Positions 47,723-56,859 of a stretch of DNA of 64,000 bases are shown here, piece after piece. Origin of the DNA: Cyanobium sp. FGCU52 (GTDB lineage: Bacteria; Cyanobacteriota; Cyanobacteriia; PCC-6307; Cyanobiaceae); NCBI GenBank assembly GCA_024958715.1, contig JANWUS010000006.1, positions 98,965 through 162,964 on the forward strand. Reading direction: 5' to 3'. Below the pieces are notes generated by a model. That model had not been told where the DNA came from and searched no databases. It saw only the letters and a program-made list of their open reading frames with translations. The first letter of the stretch is position 1; the number at the start of each line of letters is the position of its first letter. The position numbers and the translations under genes were made by a program.

Positions 47723-48715
47723 GTGGCCGAGCCCGTCTTCAACGCCTACACCGCCATGGGCGAGCAGCTCCGGCAGTGGTTGCGGAACCATGCCCGGCTG
47801 AGGCATGCCCCCGATGGCAGCGTGCTGGTGCGCGAAGGGGTGCAGGACAACGTGCTCTTCCTGGTGGAAAAGGGCAGCGTGCGGGTTCGCACCACCAGCC
47901 CCGGCGAGCCGGCGACCCTTGCCGACCTGGGCAGCGGCGCCCTGTTCGGCGAGATGGCCTTCCTGGAGGGGCGGCTGCCGGTGGCCACCGTCGTGGCCGG
48001 TCCGGGCTGCGAGGTCCGGGAGGTGGATGAGGTCCAGCTGGCGGCGGCGATGGCGGCGGATCCCCTGCTGGCCCGGGATGTCTACGAACTGCTGGCCAGA
48101 AAACTGGCCATCCAGCTCCGGCATCAGAACACGATCGTGCACCGCTGGCCCGGCGTGAACGCCGCCCCGCCGAACCAGGCGCTGCTGCTGTTCGCCTACC
48201 TCGAGGAGGGCGACATCGACTGGCTGGCGGCGAACGGCCGCGAGAGCCGGGTCCCCGCGGGCGAACTGCTGCTGGAGCAGGGGGAGCCGGTGCCCGACCT
48301 GCTGATCCTTCTGCACGGCAGCGCGCGGGTGCTTCTGCAGCAGGATGCCCGCAGCACCACCGTGGGCCAGGTGCGCGGCGGCGAGATGCTGGGTGAGATG
48401 TCGTTGCTGGGGGGCAGCGACGAAGCCTCCGCCAGCGTGCAGGCTGTGGGCAGCCTCACGGTGCTGCGGGTGGCCAAGGAGCGGCTGCGCAGCCAGCTGG
48501 AGGCCGATGCCCTGGTGGGCGCACGCTTCTTCCGGGCGATGGCGATCGTGCTCTCGCGCTGGAGCCGCAACCAGCTGTTGAGCCATGGCCTGGCCGAGGG
48601 GGCCCGCCTGGCCGAAGGGGACGCCACGGAGGTGAGGGCGGAGCTCCGGTACACCGCGGAGCAGCGGTTCGCCCGGCTGCGGCGGGCCGTGCTCGAACGG
48701 TCCCCGGAGGGCTGA
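47723..48715 (+). CDS. Protein with two cyclic-nucleotide-binding folds
   Basis: About 330 residues. The first CNB fold covers about residues 20-130 (LVREGVQDNVLFLVEKGSVR, GALFGEMAFLEGRLPVATVV), the second about 170-280 (LLEQGEPVPDLLILLHGSAR, GEMLGEMSLLGGSDEASASV). In both the phosphate-binding Arg of canonical CNB domains is absent (PVAT and EASA in place of the Arg-Ala pattern), so they may bind another ligand or none. A short helical tail follows, with no DNA-binding domain. The start is uncertain: a GTG at 47723 and an ATG at 47756 are possible, and an in-frame GTG at 47648 would overlap thiO. Confidence 0.75.
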   Translation: MAEPVFNAYTAMGEQLRQWLRNHARLRHAPDGSVLVREGVQDNVLFLVEKGSVRVRTTSPGEPATLADLGSGALFGEMAFLEGRLPVATVVAGPGCEVREVDEVQLAAAMAADPLLARDVYELLARKLAIQLRHQNTIVHRWPGVNAAPPNQALLLFAYLEEGDIDWLAANGRESRVPAGELLLEQGEPVPDLLILLHGSARVLLQQDARSTTVGQVRGGEMLGEMSLLGGSDEASASVQAVGSLTVLRVAKERLRSQLEADALVGARFFRAMAIVLSRWSRNQLLSHGLAEGARLAEGDATEVRAELRYTAEQRFARLRRAVLERSPEG

Positions 48716-48737
48716 CGCCCCCCGGGCCCAGGCCGGC

Positions 48738-49196
48738 TCAGGGCTCGACGCGCCAGACCTGATCGGCCGGGGTCCAGTCGCTGAGCTCAGCCGGGGTGAA
48801 CCACAGGCCGATCTCGAAGGCCGCGGTCTCGGCGGCATCGGAGCCATGGATCACGTTGCGGCCGATGTTCACGGCCAGGTCGCCGCGGATGGTGCCGGGC
48901 TCAGCCTCCAGGGGCTTGGTGGCGCCGATCAGCTTGCGGGCACTGGCGATCACGCCGTCACCCTCCCACACCATCGCCACCACCGGACCGCTGGTGATGA
49001 AGTCCACCAGGCCGGCGAAGAAGGGGCGCTCGCGGTGCACGCCGTAGTGGGCCTCGGCGAGCTCCCGGCTGGGGGTGAGCTGCTTGAGGCCCACGAGCTT
49101 GAAGCCCTTGCGCTCGAAGCGGCTGATGATCTCCCCAACCAGGCCCCGCTGCACCCCGTCGGGCTTGATGGCGATGAAGCTGCGTTCGGCGGCCAT
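48738..49196 (-). CDS. ndk: Nucleoside diphosphate kinase
   Basis: 152 residues. It equalises nucleoside triphosphates through a phospho-His intermediate. [19 protein letters not shown] opens the protein and His117 is in [10 protein letters not shown], the catalytic loop. The ATG at 49196 gives the standard length. The upstream frame stays open and joins the decayed HEPN gene, which is coincidental. Confidence 0.98.
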   Translation of the reverse strand: MAAERSFIAIKPDGVQRGLVGEIISRFERKGFKLVGLKQLTPSRELAEAHYGVHRERPFFAGLVDFITSGPVVAMVWEGDGVIASARKLIGATKPLEAEPGTIRGDLAVNIGRNVIHGSDAAETAAFEIGLWFTPAELSDWTPADQVWRVEP

Positions 49197-49199
49197 GGA

Positions 49200-49538
49200 A
49201 ACGATGGGGTCGGGTTCCGGGCCATCGTCCGCGCCGGCCCTGCCCGTTGGCAAGCGTGGGGATGCCTTGAGGTGTATCTCGCGGATGGGTCCGTGGAGAA
49301 CCCCTCCCATCCCCGGGGCCAGGGCCCCATCCCGCTCATCAAACAGATCCACCGGAGCCTCATCGCCATCGGTGCAGCGGCTGGCGGTGGTCATCCGCTG
49401 CAGGGGCTTGAGTGCCTTTTCGGCGGCCTGGGAGCAGGGGTAGCAGGCCTGGGCGTGGAAACCACCCTCGCTGACATAGGCCGCCATGGCGAGGTCGCTG
49501 CGAGCCTGACGCAGCCAGGCGTTGAGGCGACCCGTCAT
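49200..49538 (-). pseudogene. Degraded HEPN-domain gene (partner of MNT)
   Basis: The ATG at 49538 starts [20 protein letters not shown] followed by [15 protein letters not shown], the typical N-terminal HEPN pattern. After Lys the frame has no HEPN-like continuation and runs straight on into ndk without a stop. [11 protein letters not shown] segment similar to the C-terminal HEPN motif is visible in another frame about 42 codons later, the expected spacing, so an indel probably destroyed the gene. It overlaps the nucleotidyltransferase gene by four bases. Confidence 0.6.
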
Positions 49539-49882
49539 GGCTTCGGGGTCGGCTGCAGGAGGATCGCATCACGGCAGATGCCCCGCCACCAGGGGGCGTC
49601 GCCCAGCTGACGCTCCAGCCAGCGGCCCTGGCTGTGGCCGATCACATCGGCGGCCAGGCCAGCGCCCAACAGGGCTTCTGCCAGCTGATCCGCGGCACAC
49701 TGATCCGGCGCCACCGCCAACAGGTCCACATCCGAGCGGGCATCCCAGTCGCCACGGGCCAGGGAGCCAAACAGCCACACCTCGGCTCCAGTCCGTCCGG
49801 CCAGCAGGGGCTCGATGCGACTGCGCAGAGTGTTGATCCGCTGGCCGCGCAGCCGCTGGCGGATCTCCTGCACGCCCGCCAT
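49535..49882 (-). CDS. MNT-type minimal nucleotidyltransferase (HEPN/MNT pair)
   Basis: About 115 residues from the ATG at 49882. The polymerase-beta motif [21 protein letters not shown] has the GS and two Asp residues of MNT proteins, which in HepT/MntA systems AMPylate and neutralise the HEPN toxin. Its stop overlaps the broken HEPN start. With the toxin apparently dead, it may be a remnant or have a new role. An ATG at 49900 is an alternative start. Confidence 0.8.
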   Translation of the reverse strand: MAGVQEIRQRLRGQRINTLRSRIEPLLAGRTGAEVWLFGSLARGDWDARSDVDLLAVAPDQCAADQLAEALLGAGLAADVIGHSQGRWLERQLGDAPWWRGICRDAILLQPTPKP

Positions 49883-50222
49883 GGACTCACCTCGCCGCAA
49901 TGGACCGAGAACAGGAGTTCACGGACAAACGCGGTGCAGGACTGGTCTGCGCTCCCAGGAGGTCTGCAGCCCGTTCCGTCGTAGGCAGGGAGCAGTGCAA
50001 CTCCTCCGTCCAGTAAGCCAGGCGCCCCACCAAGCGGCCATGGACACTGCGCGACGTTTTCAATCGGGCCCCGGCCATGTCGTGCCCTTGCCCAAGAATC
50101 ACGGCTGCGGCGACACCGCCAGGCCGACGCCGGCCCCGACGCGGGCCAGCTTCAGCAGCCCCGGGGTTAACCGCCGCCGCTGACTAGATTCCAGCCACCC
50201 AAGTCGCCACCTCCAGGGCCCG
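49883..50222. other. Gene-free divergent region
   Basis: 340 bases between the MNT start and the speA start. I see no convincing protein gene, tRNA or terminator. Short open frames on both strands have no family features. It probably contains promoters for speA and the HEPN/MNT pair. Confidence 0.4.
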
Positions 50223-52247
50223 ATGGTGCTCGCCAACCCCTCCGGCACCCCGGCCACCCCGCCCACCAGCAGCGCCCAGGCGGCCACCGGCACCTGGAGC
50301 GCCGCCGACGGCGCCGCCCTCTACGGCCTCGACCGCTGGGGGGAGCCCTACTTCAGCGTGGGCGCCCGCGGGCAGGTGATGGTGCAGCCCCGGGGAGAGC
50401 GTGGCGGTGCCCTCGATCTGGTGGAGCTGGTGCGGGGGCTGCAGGGCCGGGATCTCTCGCTGCCGCTGCTGATCCGCTTCGACGACATCCTTGAAGATCG
50501 GCTCGAGCGGCTGCATGCGGCCTTCGAGCGGGCGATCGCCCAGTACGGCTACGGCGGCCGCTATCAGGGCGTGTTCCCGGTGAAGTGCAACCAGCAGCGC
50601 CACGTGGTGGAGCAGCTGGTGGAATCGGGCCGGCGCTGGCATTTCGGCCTGGAGGCGGGCAGCAAGGCGGAACTGCTGATCGCCCTCTCCCTGCTCGACG
50701 ATCCGGAGGCCCTGCTGATCTGCAACGGCTACAAGGACCGCCGCTACATCGAGACGGCGATCCTGGCCCGGCGCCTCGGCCGCCGGCCGGTGGTGGTGAT
50801 CGAGCAGGCCGACGAGGTGGAGCGGATCATCACCGCCAGCCAGGCCCTGGGCGCCGCGCCCTACATCGGCATCCGCGCCAAGCTCTCCACGCGCAGCACC
50901 GGCCGCTGGGGCAGCTCGGTGGGCGAGCGGGCCAAGTTCGGCCTATCGATCCCCGACCTGCTCGCCACCGTGGAGGCCCTGCGCGCCGCCGGACTGCTCG
51001 ACGACCTGCGCCTGCTCCACTTCCACGTGGGCAGCCAGATCAACGACATCGCCGTGCTCAAGGACGCCCTGCAGGAGGCCGGCCAGATCTACGTGGAGCT
51101 GACCCGGCTCGGGGCGCCGATGGGCTACCTCGACGTGGGCGGCGGCCTGGGAATCGACTACGACGGCAGCCGCACCGCCAGCGCCGCCTCCACCAACTAC
51201 TCCCTGCAGAACTACGCCAACGACGTGGTGGCCACGGTGCGCGAGTGCTGCGAACCCGGCGGAGTGCCGGTGCCCACACTCGTAAGCGAGAGCGGCCGGG
51301 CCATCGCCAGCCACTTCTCGGTGCTGGTGTTCGACGTGCTCGGGGCCGGGGCCCTGCCCGGGGCGGTGCCCGAGGCGGGTGAAGCCGAGGCCCTGATCCT
51401 GCGCAACCTGCGCGACACCCTCGAGGGCATCCGCGCCCTGCCCGCGGGGGGCGACGGTGCGGAACGGGGCGGCAACGCCGGCGGCGGCCGCATTCCGGAG
51501 CGCCTGCAGGAGGCCTGGAACGACGCCCTCAAATTCAAGGACGATGCGCTGGCGGCCTTCCGCCTCGGCTACCTGTCGCTGCCGGAGCGGGCCAAAGCCG
51601 AGCAGCTGACCTGGGCCTGCTGCCAGGCGATCGCCGAGCGGCTCGAGGGCATGCCGGAGGACACGGCGATCCCGGAGGAGCTGCGCGCCCTGCCCGCGGC
51701 CCTGGCCGGCACCTACTACGCCAATCTTTCGGTGTTCCGCTCCGCCCCCGACACCTGGGCGATCGACCAGCTGTTCCCCGTGCTGCCGATCCACCGGCTC
51801 GATGAACGCCCCTCCCGGCTGGGGAGCTTCGCCGATCTCACCTGCGATTCCGACGGCAAGATCGCCCGCTTCATCGACCGCGGCCAACCCAAACCCCTGC
51901 TCGAACTGCACGCCCTGCGCGAGGGCGAGCCCTACTGGATCGGTCTGTTCCTCGGCGGCGCCTACCAGGAGGTGATGGGCAACCTGCACAACCTGTTCGG
52001 CAGCACCAATGCCGCCCACATCCGCCTGGCCGACGGCGGCGGCTACCGGGTGGAGCACGTGGTGCGCGGCGACACCAACGCCGAGGTTCTGAAGGCGATG
52101 GAGCACGATCCCGCCCTGCTGCAGGAGCGGCTTCGGGTGGCCAGCGAGGCGGCGATCGCCCGGGGCGACCTGGCCATCGCCGACGCCCGGCGGCTGATGG
52201 CCCACCTGCGGGCGAGCCTGGAGCAGACCACTTACCTGCAGGGCTGA
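50223..52247 (+). CDS. speA: Biosynthetic arginine decarboxylase
   Basis: 674 residues. It makes agmatine from arginine for polyamine synthesis. PLP fold type III: the Schiff-base Lys is in GVFPVKCNQQRHVVEQLVES, with FGLEAGSKAELL, KLSTRSTGRWGSSVGERAKF, LHFHVGSQINDI and YLDVGGGLGIDYDGSRTA, and the C-terminal ESGRAIASHFSVLVFDVL plus FADLTCDSDGKIARFI. Length and motifs are full. It is cytoplasmic or periplasmic depending on species; no signal peptide is evident. Confidence 0.97.
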   Translation: MVLANPSGTPATPPTSSAQAATGTWSAADGAALYGLDRWGEPYFSVGARGQVMVQPRGERGGALDLVELVRGLQGRDLSLPLLIRFDDILEDRLERLHAAFERAIAQYGYGGRYQGVFPVKCNQQRHVVEQLVESGRRWHFGLEAGSKAELLIALSLLDDPEALLICNGYKDRRYIETAILARRLGRRPVVVIEQADEVERIITASQALGAAPYIGIRAKLSTRSTGRWGSSVGERAKFGLSIPDLLATVEALRAAGLLDDLRLLHFHVGSQINDIAVLKDALQEAGQIYVELTRLGAPMGYLDVGGGLGIDYDGSRTASAASTNYSLQNYANDVVATVRECCEPGGVPVPTLVSESGRAIASHFSVLVFDVLGAGALPGAVPEAGEAEALILRNLRDTLEGIRALPAGGDGAERGGNAGGGRIPERLQEAWNDALKFKDDALAAFRLGYLSLPERAKAEQLTWACCQAIAERLEGMPEDTAIPEELRALPAALAGTYYANLSVFRSAPDTWAIDQLFPVLPIHRLDERPSRLGSFADLTCDSDGKIARFIDRGQPKPLLELHALREGEPYWIGLFLGGAYQEVMGNLHNLFGSTNAAHIRLADGGGYRVEHVVRGDTNAEVLKAMEHDPALLQERLRVASEAAIARGDLAIADARRLMAHLRASLEQTTYLQG

Positions 52248-52389
52248 CGCCGCCGTTCAGCCTCCCGCATAGGTAACCGACGCTTCCAGCAGAACGGCGA
52301 ACCACGGAATCAGTTCAGCCGGCGTCACACGCGCCCCCACAGACGAACGAAACCCTCCACGATGATTCGATCCAACGTTCGGCCGGGAA

Positions 52390-54102
52390 ATGGTGCTGTT
52401 GCTGGCCCAGCTGGTGGCACCCCCGCTCCAGCAGGGTCCCGTGAGACTGCCGGGCCCGGACGCCGGTGAGCAGAGGCCGGCACCGAATCGACCACAGACC
52501 CCCATTGAGCTGACACCCGGCAGCCAGCCGGCCCCCGGCCCGGCTCCGGAGCCCGTTCCAACTCCGGTCCAACCGGCACCGGGGAGCCCCACGGAACCAG
52601 GTGCCGGCGGAGCGATTCCCACGATCAAGGGAAGCACTCCCTACAGCAGCCGCCAGCTCCTCCGGATCCTGGGCCCCTGCAGCGCCATCGCCGATCCGGC
52701 CGAACGGCTTCGCTCGTGCGCGGCGACCCTCACCGCCCGGCTGATCGCCGACGGTTTCCTCAACAGCCGGGTCTACGTGGTGACCACGCCGGCGCCCGGA
52801 GCCCTGGAGGTGGTCGAGGGGCGGGTGGTGGAACTGCGGGTGAGCGGCAGCGACGAACGGCTCAACCGCCGCATCAAGCGGCTCATGGCTCCCCTGAGGG
52901 GCCAGGTGCTGAACGTGCCGAGCGTCGAGCGCCAGTTGCTGCTGCTGCGCCGCCAGCCCGGGGTGGCGATGCTGCGGGGCAACCTCTCCCGTCTGGGCAG
53001 CGACCCGTCCCAGGCGGTCCTGAGCATCACGGTCGATCCAGGCGGCCAGCCCTGGCAGGGCGACGTTTCCCTCCGCAATGACGGCACCAGCGGCTCCGGC
53101 GAAGGGCGTGCGGTGGCCACGCTGGTCAAACCCTCGCTCGGCGTCTCCGGCGACACGCTTCTCCTCTATGGCGAGCTCAATGTGAGTGATGCGCCGGAAC
53201 TGGGGGCGGTGATCAGTTCGGTGAGCTACACCCTCCCCCTCGGCGAGGCCTGGAACCTCACCGGCGCCTTCGGCTACAGCCGCCGCAACCTGGTGGAACT
53301 GCCGGAGCCCGTCGATGGGTTCTCCACCAGCCAGTACCAGGGGCTGGGACAGCTGGAATGGGTGTTCCGCGACACCATCAGCCAGCGCTGGAGCCTGTTC
53401 GCCGGCTACAGCGTCAGCCGCAGCAACACCTATCTCAACGATGCCGCCCTTCCGGACGTCCTGCCGGAGGTGCTGCGCAGTCCCAGAAGTGGATATCTGC
53501 GCCTCGGCGTGGGCGGCAATGGCACGGGCACCAACTACGGCTGGAGCGGTAACGCCTACCTGCTCCAGGGGATCGGCGCCGCCACCCCGGAAACCCAGAG
53601 GGAGGAACTGGCGTTGGCCGGCATCTCACCGGGGGGGGCAACGGCCCTCGGTGCGCTGGTGTCGGGCGCCTGGGCCTTCCAGCCCAACTGGCAACTGAAC
53701 CTGCGCCTCGGCGGTCAGGTCGCCCTGCGGCCCCTCACCTCGCCGATGCAGTTCACCCTCGGCTCCGACGTGGGTCTGCGGGGCCTCCCCGGCCAGCTGA
53801 TCAGCGGCGACAGCGGCTGGCTGAGCACCGGCGAGGTGGCCTGGACGATCTGGCGCAACCAGAACCAGGGTCTGCAGCTGGTTCCCTTCCTCGGAGCCGG
53901 GGGCGTGAGCACCAAGCTCAATGACATCCGCTTCAGCGACACGGTGGGATCCGGCGGCCTGCTGGCCCGCTGGACCCACGACGCCGGCTGGCTGGTGGAA
54001 CTGGGCTGGGTGCAGCAGTTCTCCACCGAGAACAACCCGGGCGTATGGACCGACTGGGCCCTCGGGGACGGTCTGTACGCCAAGGTCCAGTACCGCTTCT
54101 AG
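52390..54102 (+). CDS. Two-partner-secretion outer-membrane transporter (ShlB/FhaC/HecB family)
   Basis: 570 residues. An N-terminal Pro-rich plug-like stretch (about 1-75) is followed by two POTRA-like domains (LLRILGPCSAIADPAERLRS, NSRVYVVTTPAPGALEVVEG, VLNVPSVERQLLLLRRQPGV) and a 16-strand Omp85-type barrel with the conserved GLRGLPGQLISGDSGWLSTG motif and the C-terminal aromatic LYAKVQYRF. TPS transporters secrete large TpsA exoproteins. Its stop shares the palindromic CTAG at 54099-54102 with the convergent cyclase gene. A CHAT protein about 8 kb downstream is a possible substrate. Confidence 0.9.
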   Translation: MVLLLAQLVAPPLQQGPVRLPGPDAGEQRPAPNRPQTPIELTPGSQPAPGPAPEPVPTPVQPAPGSPTEPGAGGAIPTIKGSTPYSSRQLLRILGPCSAIADPAERLRSCAATLTARLIADGFLNSRVYVVTTPAPGALEVVEGRVVELRVSGSDERLNRRIKRLMAPLRGQVLNVPSVERQLLLLRRQPGVAMLRGNLSRLGSDPSQAVLSITVDPGGQPWQGDVSLRNDGTSGSGEGRAVATLVKPSLGVSGDTLLLYGELNVSDAPELGAVISSVSYTLPLGEAWNLTGAFGYSRRNLVELPEPVDGFSTSQYQGLGQLEWVFRDTISQRWSLFAGYSVSRSNTYLNDAALPDVLPEVLRSPRSGYLRLGVGGNGTGTNYGWSGNAYLLQGIGAATPETQREELALAGISPGGATALGALVSGAWAFQPNWQLNLRLGGQVALRPLTSPMQFTLGSDVGLRGLPGQLISGDSGWLSTGEVAWTIWRNQNQGLQLVPFLGAGGVSTKLNDIRFSDTVGSGGLLARWTHDAGWLVELGWVQQFSTENNPGVWTDWALGDGLYAKVQYRF

Positions 54103-55997
54103 GCGGGGTTCGAGGAGCCGGCTGCCTGCGCCGCCACCACGGAGAACACCTCCACCGGGCCGATGCCCTTCACCTCCTGGGGCCCCAGATCCACCACCTT
54201 CAGATCGGGATCATCGGCCACCAGTTCGGCGGTACGGGCATCGAACACCACGTCGGGCTCCACCCGGCGGGTGACGGCCTCGAGCCGGGCGGCCAGGTTC
54301 ACCGTGTCACCGATCACGGTGAACTCCATGCGCCGCGGACTGCCGATCTGGCCCACCATCACCTGGCCGCTGGCCAGCCCCACCCCACTGTCGAGCGGCG
54401 TGATGCCGCGGGCGCGCCAGTCGGCGTTGCAGTCGGCCAGGGCCTGACGCATCGCCAGGGCGCAGGCCACCGCCGCCCGCGCCTCGGCGGCAGGCCCCCG
54501 GCTCACGGGCGAGCCGAACACCGCCATCACGGCATCGCCGATGAACTTGTCGATGGTGCCGCCGTGGGCCACCACCACCTCCACCATCGCGCCGAGGTAT
54601 TCGTTCAGCTGCCTCACATGCAGTTCGCTCTGGCCGGCCTCGCTGCGCTGGGCGGTGAGGGTGGTGAACCCCTTGATGTCGCTCATCAACACCGTCACAT
54701 CCAGCAGCCGGCCCCGCAGGATGCCGTCGGCCGCCGCCGGATCGGACAGGATCTCCGCCACCACCCCCGGGGCCACGTAGCGCTCGAAGGTGCGGCGCAG
54801 GCGGCGCCGCTCCCCCTGCTCCCGCAGATAGGCGTCACTGCCGGCCACGACCCCGAGCAGCACCAGCCCGGTCATCGGCGGCAGCAGTGGCAGCCAGCGA
54901 TGCCCCTGGCGCAGGGTGAGCACGCCGGCCCCGAACACCCCCACCAGCATCAGGGTGAGCACGCCCAGCCGCCAGGCGATCGGCGGGCGCAGCCGCCCGA
55001 GGGCCAGCGCCGCCAGCAGGGGCGCGATCGCCACCAGGGCCCGCGGCCAGGGATCGGCGGGCCAGGGCTGCAGGCCGTCGCCCTGGAGGGAATTGGCGGT
55101 GGCGGTGGCCAGCAGCTCCAGGCCGGAGAGGGGGCCGAAGGGGGTGGGATAGCCGTCGTCCCCCTGGGCCACCACAGGCCCCAGCAGCACCACGGCACCG
55201 CGCAGGTTGCTGCGGCGCGGATGGGCGCGCCAGCGGTCGGGATCGAGCACCTCCCACGCCGGCAGCCGGGGGAAGGTGCCCTCGGGCCCATAGACATTGA
55301 GGGCGCTGCGGCTGTCGTCCTGGCGGCCGTGGCGACCGGCGAGCCGCAGCAGGGTGGTGGAGAGGGAGGGGAGGGAAGCGGCCTCGTGCTGGCCGAGGAC
55401 CCCACGGGCATAGGCCTCGGGGTGCAGGGTCGGCTCGCCCGGACGGCGGGCGAGCGTGTTGGTGAGCCCGAGGGAGCCGGCACCTCCCACCTCGGCCAGA
55501 AACGGCTCGGGCCGCACCAGGGTGAGGCTGCCCGCCCCCCGGTTGTCGTCGGCTTCGAGCATCTCCGCCGCCAGGGCGATGCGGCCGGGATGGCGGCGCA
55601 AGAGGGCCGCAAAGGCCTGATCGTCGGCCGGCCCCCGGGAACTGGGTCCTTCGAACACCACGTTGATCGCCACCGCGGCGGCCCCCGCCCGCAGCAGCCG
55701 GTCGGCCGTTTCGCCATAGGCCGCGCGCGGCCAGGGCAGGGAGCCGACCCCCCGCGCCCAGGCGGGGATGCGCCGGTTCTGCTCGAACCAGTCGCCCACC
55801 TGCAGCGTGGCGTCATCGACCGTCACCAGCAGTACGCCGGGGGGAGGACGGCGGGGTCCGAGCAGCAGCTGGAGCTGGTCGTTCAGGCCCTGGTCCCACA
55901 CCCGCCAGCGAGGTCCGGGCCAGCCGGCGGTGCCGCCCACCCAGAGCACGACCGCCGCGGCCAGCAGCGGCGGCATGCGGAGGCGAAGCTTCACCAT
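54099..55997 (-). CDS. CHASE2-domain class III adenylate/guanylate cyclase 1
   Basis: 632 residues. An N-terminal helix, a periplasmic CHASE2 domain (about 25-300, LLVTVDDATLQVGDWFEQNR), three membrane helices (about 315-390) and a catalytic domain (about 430-610). The latter has metal Asp440 and Asp488, substrate Lys484 (TIDKFIGDAV), Asp564, Asn567 and Arg571 (VIGDTVNLAARLE), so all catalytic residues are present. Asp/Lys favour ATP, but cGMP cannot be excluded by eye. It is convergent with the TPS gene and 78 bases upstream of the FecR gene on the minus strand is empty. Confidence 0.92.
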   Translation of the reverse strand: MVKLRLRMPPLLAAAVVLWVGGTAGWPGPRWRVWDQGLNDQLQLLLGPRRPPPGVLLVTVDDATLQVGDWFEQNRRIPAWARGVGSLPWPRAAYGETADRLLRAGAAAVAINVVFEGPSSRGPADDQAFAALLRRHPGRIALAAEMLEADDNRGAGSLTLVRPEPFLAEVGGAGSLGLTNTLARRPGEPTLHPEAYARGVLGQHEAASLPSLSTTLLRLAGRHGRQDDSRSALNVYGPEGTFPRLPAWEVLDPDRWRAHPRRSNLRGAVVLLGPVVAQGDDGYPTPFGPLSGLELLATATANSLQGDGLQPWPADPWPRALVAIAPLLAALALGRLRPPIAWRLGVLTLMLVGVFGAGVLTLRQGHRWLPLLPPMTGLVLLGVVAGSDAYLREQGERRRLRRTFERYVAPGVVAEILSDPAAADGILRGRLLDVTVLMSDIKGFTTLTAQRSEAGQSELHVRQLNEYLGAMVEVVVAHGGTIDKFIGDAVMAVFGSPVSRGPAAEARAAVACALAMRQALADCNADWRARGITPLDSGVGLASGQVMVGQIGSPRRMEFTVIGDTVNLAARLEAVTRRVEPDVVFDARTAELVADDPDLKVVDLGPQEVKGIGPVEVFSVVAAQAAGSSNPA

Positions 55998-56074
55998 CCC
56001 CTGGCCACGCTGCCGGACAGCACCGCGCTCATGCGGGAGCGCTCGTGCAGGTGTGGGGTGGGCGGGCGGTCACG

Positions 56075-56815
56075 TCAGAAGAGGCGGGGCACGCTGAACC
56101 GGGGCACCGAGGGTGTGGGCACCACGGGGGTGGGCACGGCCGGCAGCGACGGCAGGGTCACCCCGGGCACCTTGGCGCGGATGTAACTCTCAAGGGCGCC
56201 GTAGTTCGGCAGGGGCAGGAGAAAGCCCTCGAACAGCGGGCCCTGCAGGATAGTGGTGTAGTCGGCGCTGGTGAGGCCCAGCAGGGCGAGGATCACCCCT
56301 TCGGGGGAGAGGCGGACCTTCTGACCGGCCTGCACCGTGGTGGGGGGCTTGCCGGTGGGTTCGCCGTCCTTGAGGGGTTCCACCGCCACCTCGCCTTCCA
56401 GCACCGACAGCTGGGACTCCCCGTTGTCGTCGACCTCCAGCACGTAGTTGGTGCCGCGCACGCTCAGCCGGGCCGAGCGGGTGCAGCCGCTCTGCCTGCC
56501 GGAGACCAGCACCTGGCCCTTGTCGAGCAGGAAGCAGCCCTGGCCCAGCCGCATGCGCGAGAAGCGGTTGATGCGACCGACCGCTCCACCGGGGAAACCG
56601 AGCTGGCCCCGGCTGTTCTGGGTGCTCACCTGCTGGGGGGCTGTGGCCTTCTGCTTCACCTTCGCCTGGCGGCTGTCCACAAACATCTGGTTGCCGTCGA
56701 GGATCTCCTGGATCACGGCGCTCTCGGCCGCCCGGGCGGGCGAAACCATGGCGGGAGCCATGAACGGGGCCAGCAGCAGCCAGAGCGGGAGCAGACGCAG
56801 GGAACGGCGGGACAT
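56075..56815 (-). CDS. Exported FecR-domain protein
   Basis: 246 residues from the ATG at 56815. The signal peptide (LPLWLLLAPFMAPAMVSPARA) leads to a FecR-like beta domain (RMRLGQGCFLLDKGQVLVSG, SVRGTNYVLEVDDNGESQLS, VLEGEVAVEPLK). FecR proteins couple outer-membrane transporters to cytoplasmic signalling, but this one has no N-terminal cytoplasmic domain or membrane anchor, so it would be an independent periplasmic protein. It precedes cyclase 1 on the same strand, 77 bases away, which may mean an operon. Confidence 0.85.
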   Translation of the reverse strand: MSRRSLRLLPLWLLLAPFMAPAMVSPARAAESAVIQEILDGNQMFVDSRQAKVKQKATAPQQVSTQNSRGQLGFPGGAVGRINRFSRMRLGQGCFLLDKGQVLVSGRQSGCTRSARLSVRGTNYVLEVDDNGESQLSVLEGEVAVEPLKDGEPTGKPPTTVQAGQKVRLSPEGVILALLGLTSADYTTILQGPLFEGFLLPLPNYGALESYIRAKVPGVTLPSLPAVPTPVVPTPSVPRFSVPRLF

Positions 56816-56859
56816 CGGCCTGGACCCCGGAGTCGGAACTGCCGCCATTGTGAACCGGA

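Noticed and set aside
48738..49538. HEPN and Ndk read as one fusion protein
   Set aside because: Ndk has its own ATG and standard length, and the joining stretch has no domain-like sequence.
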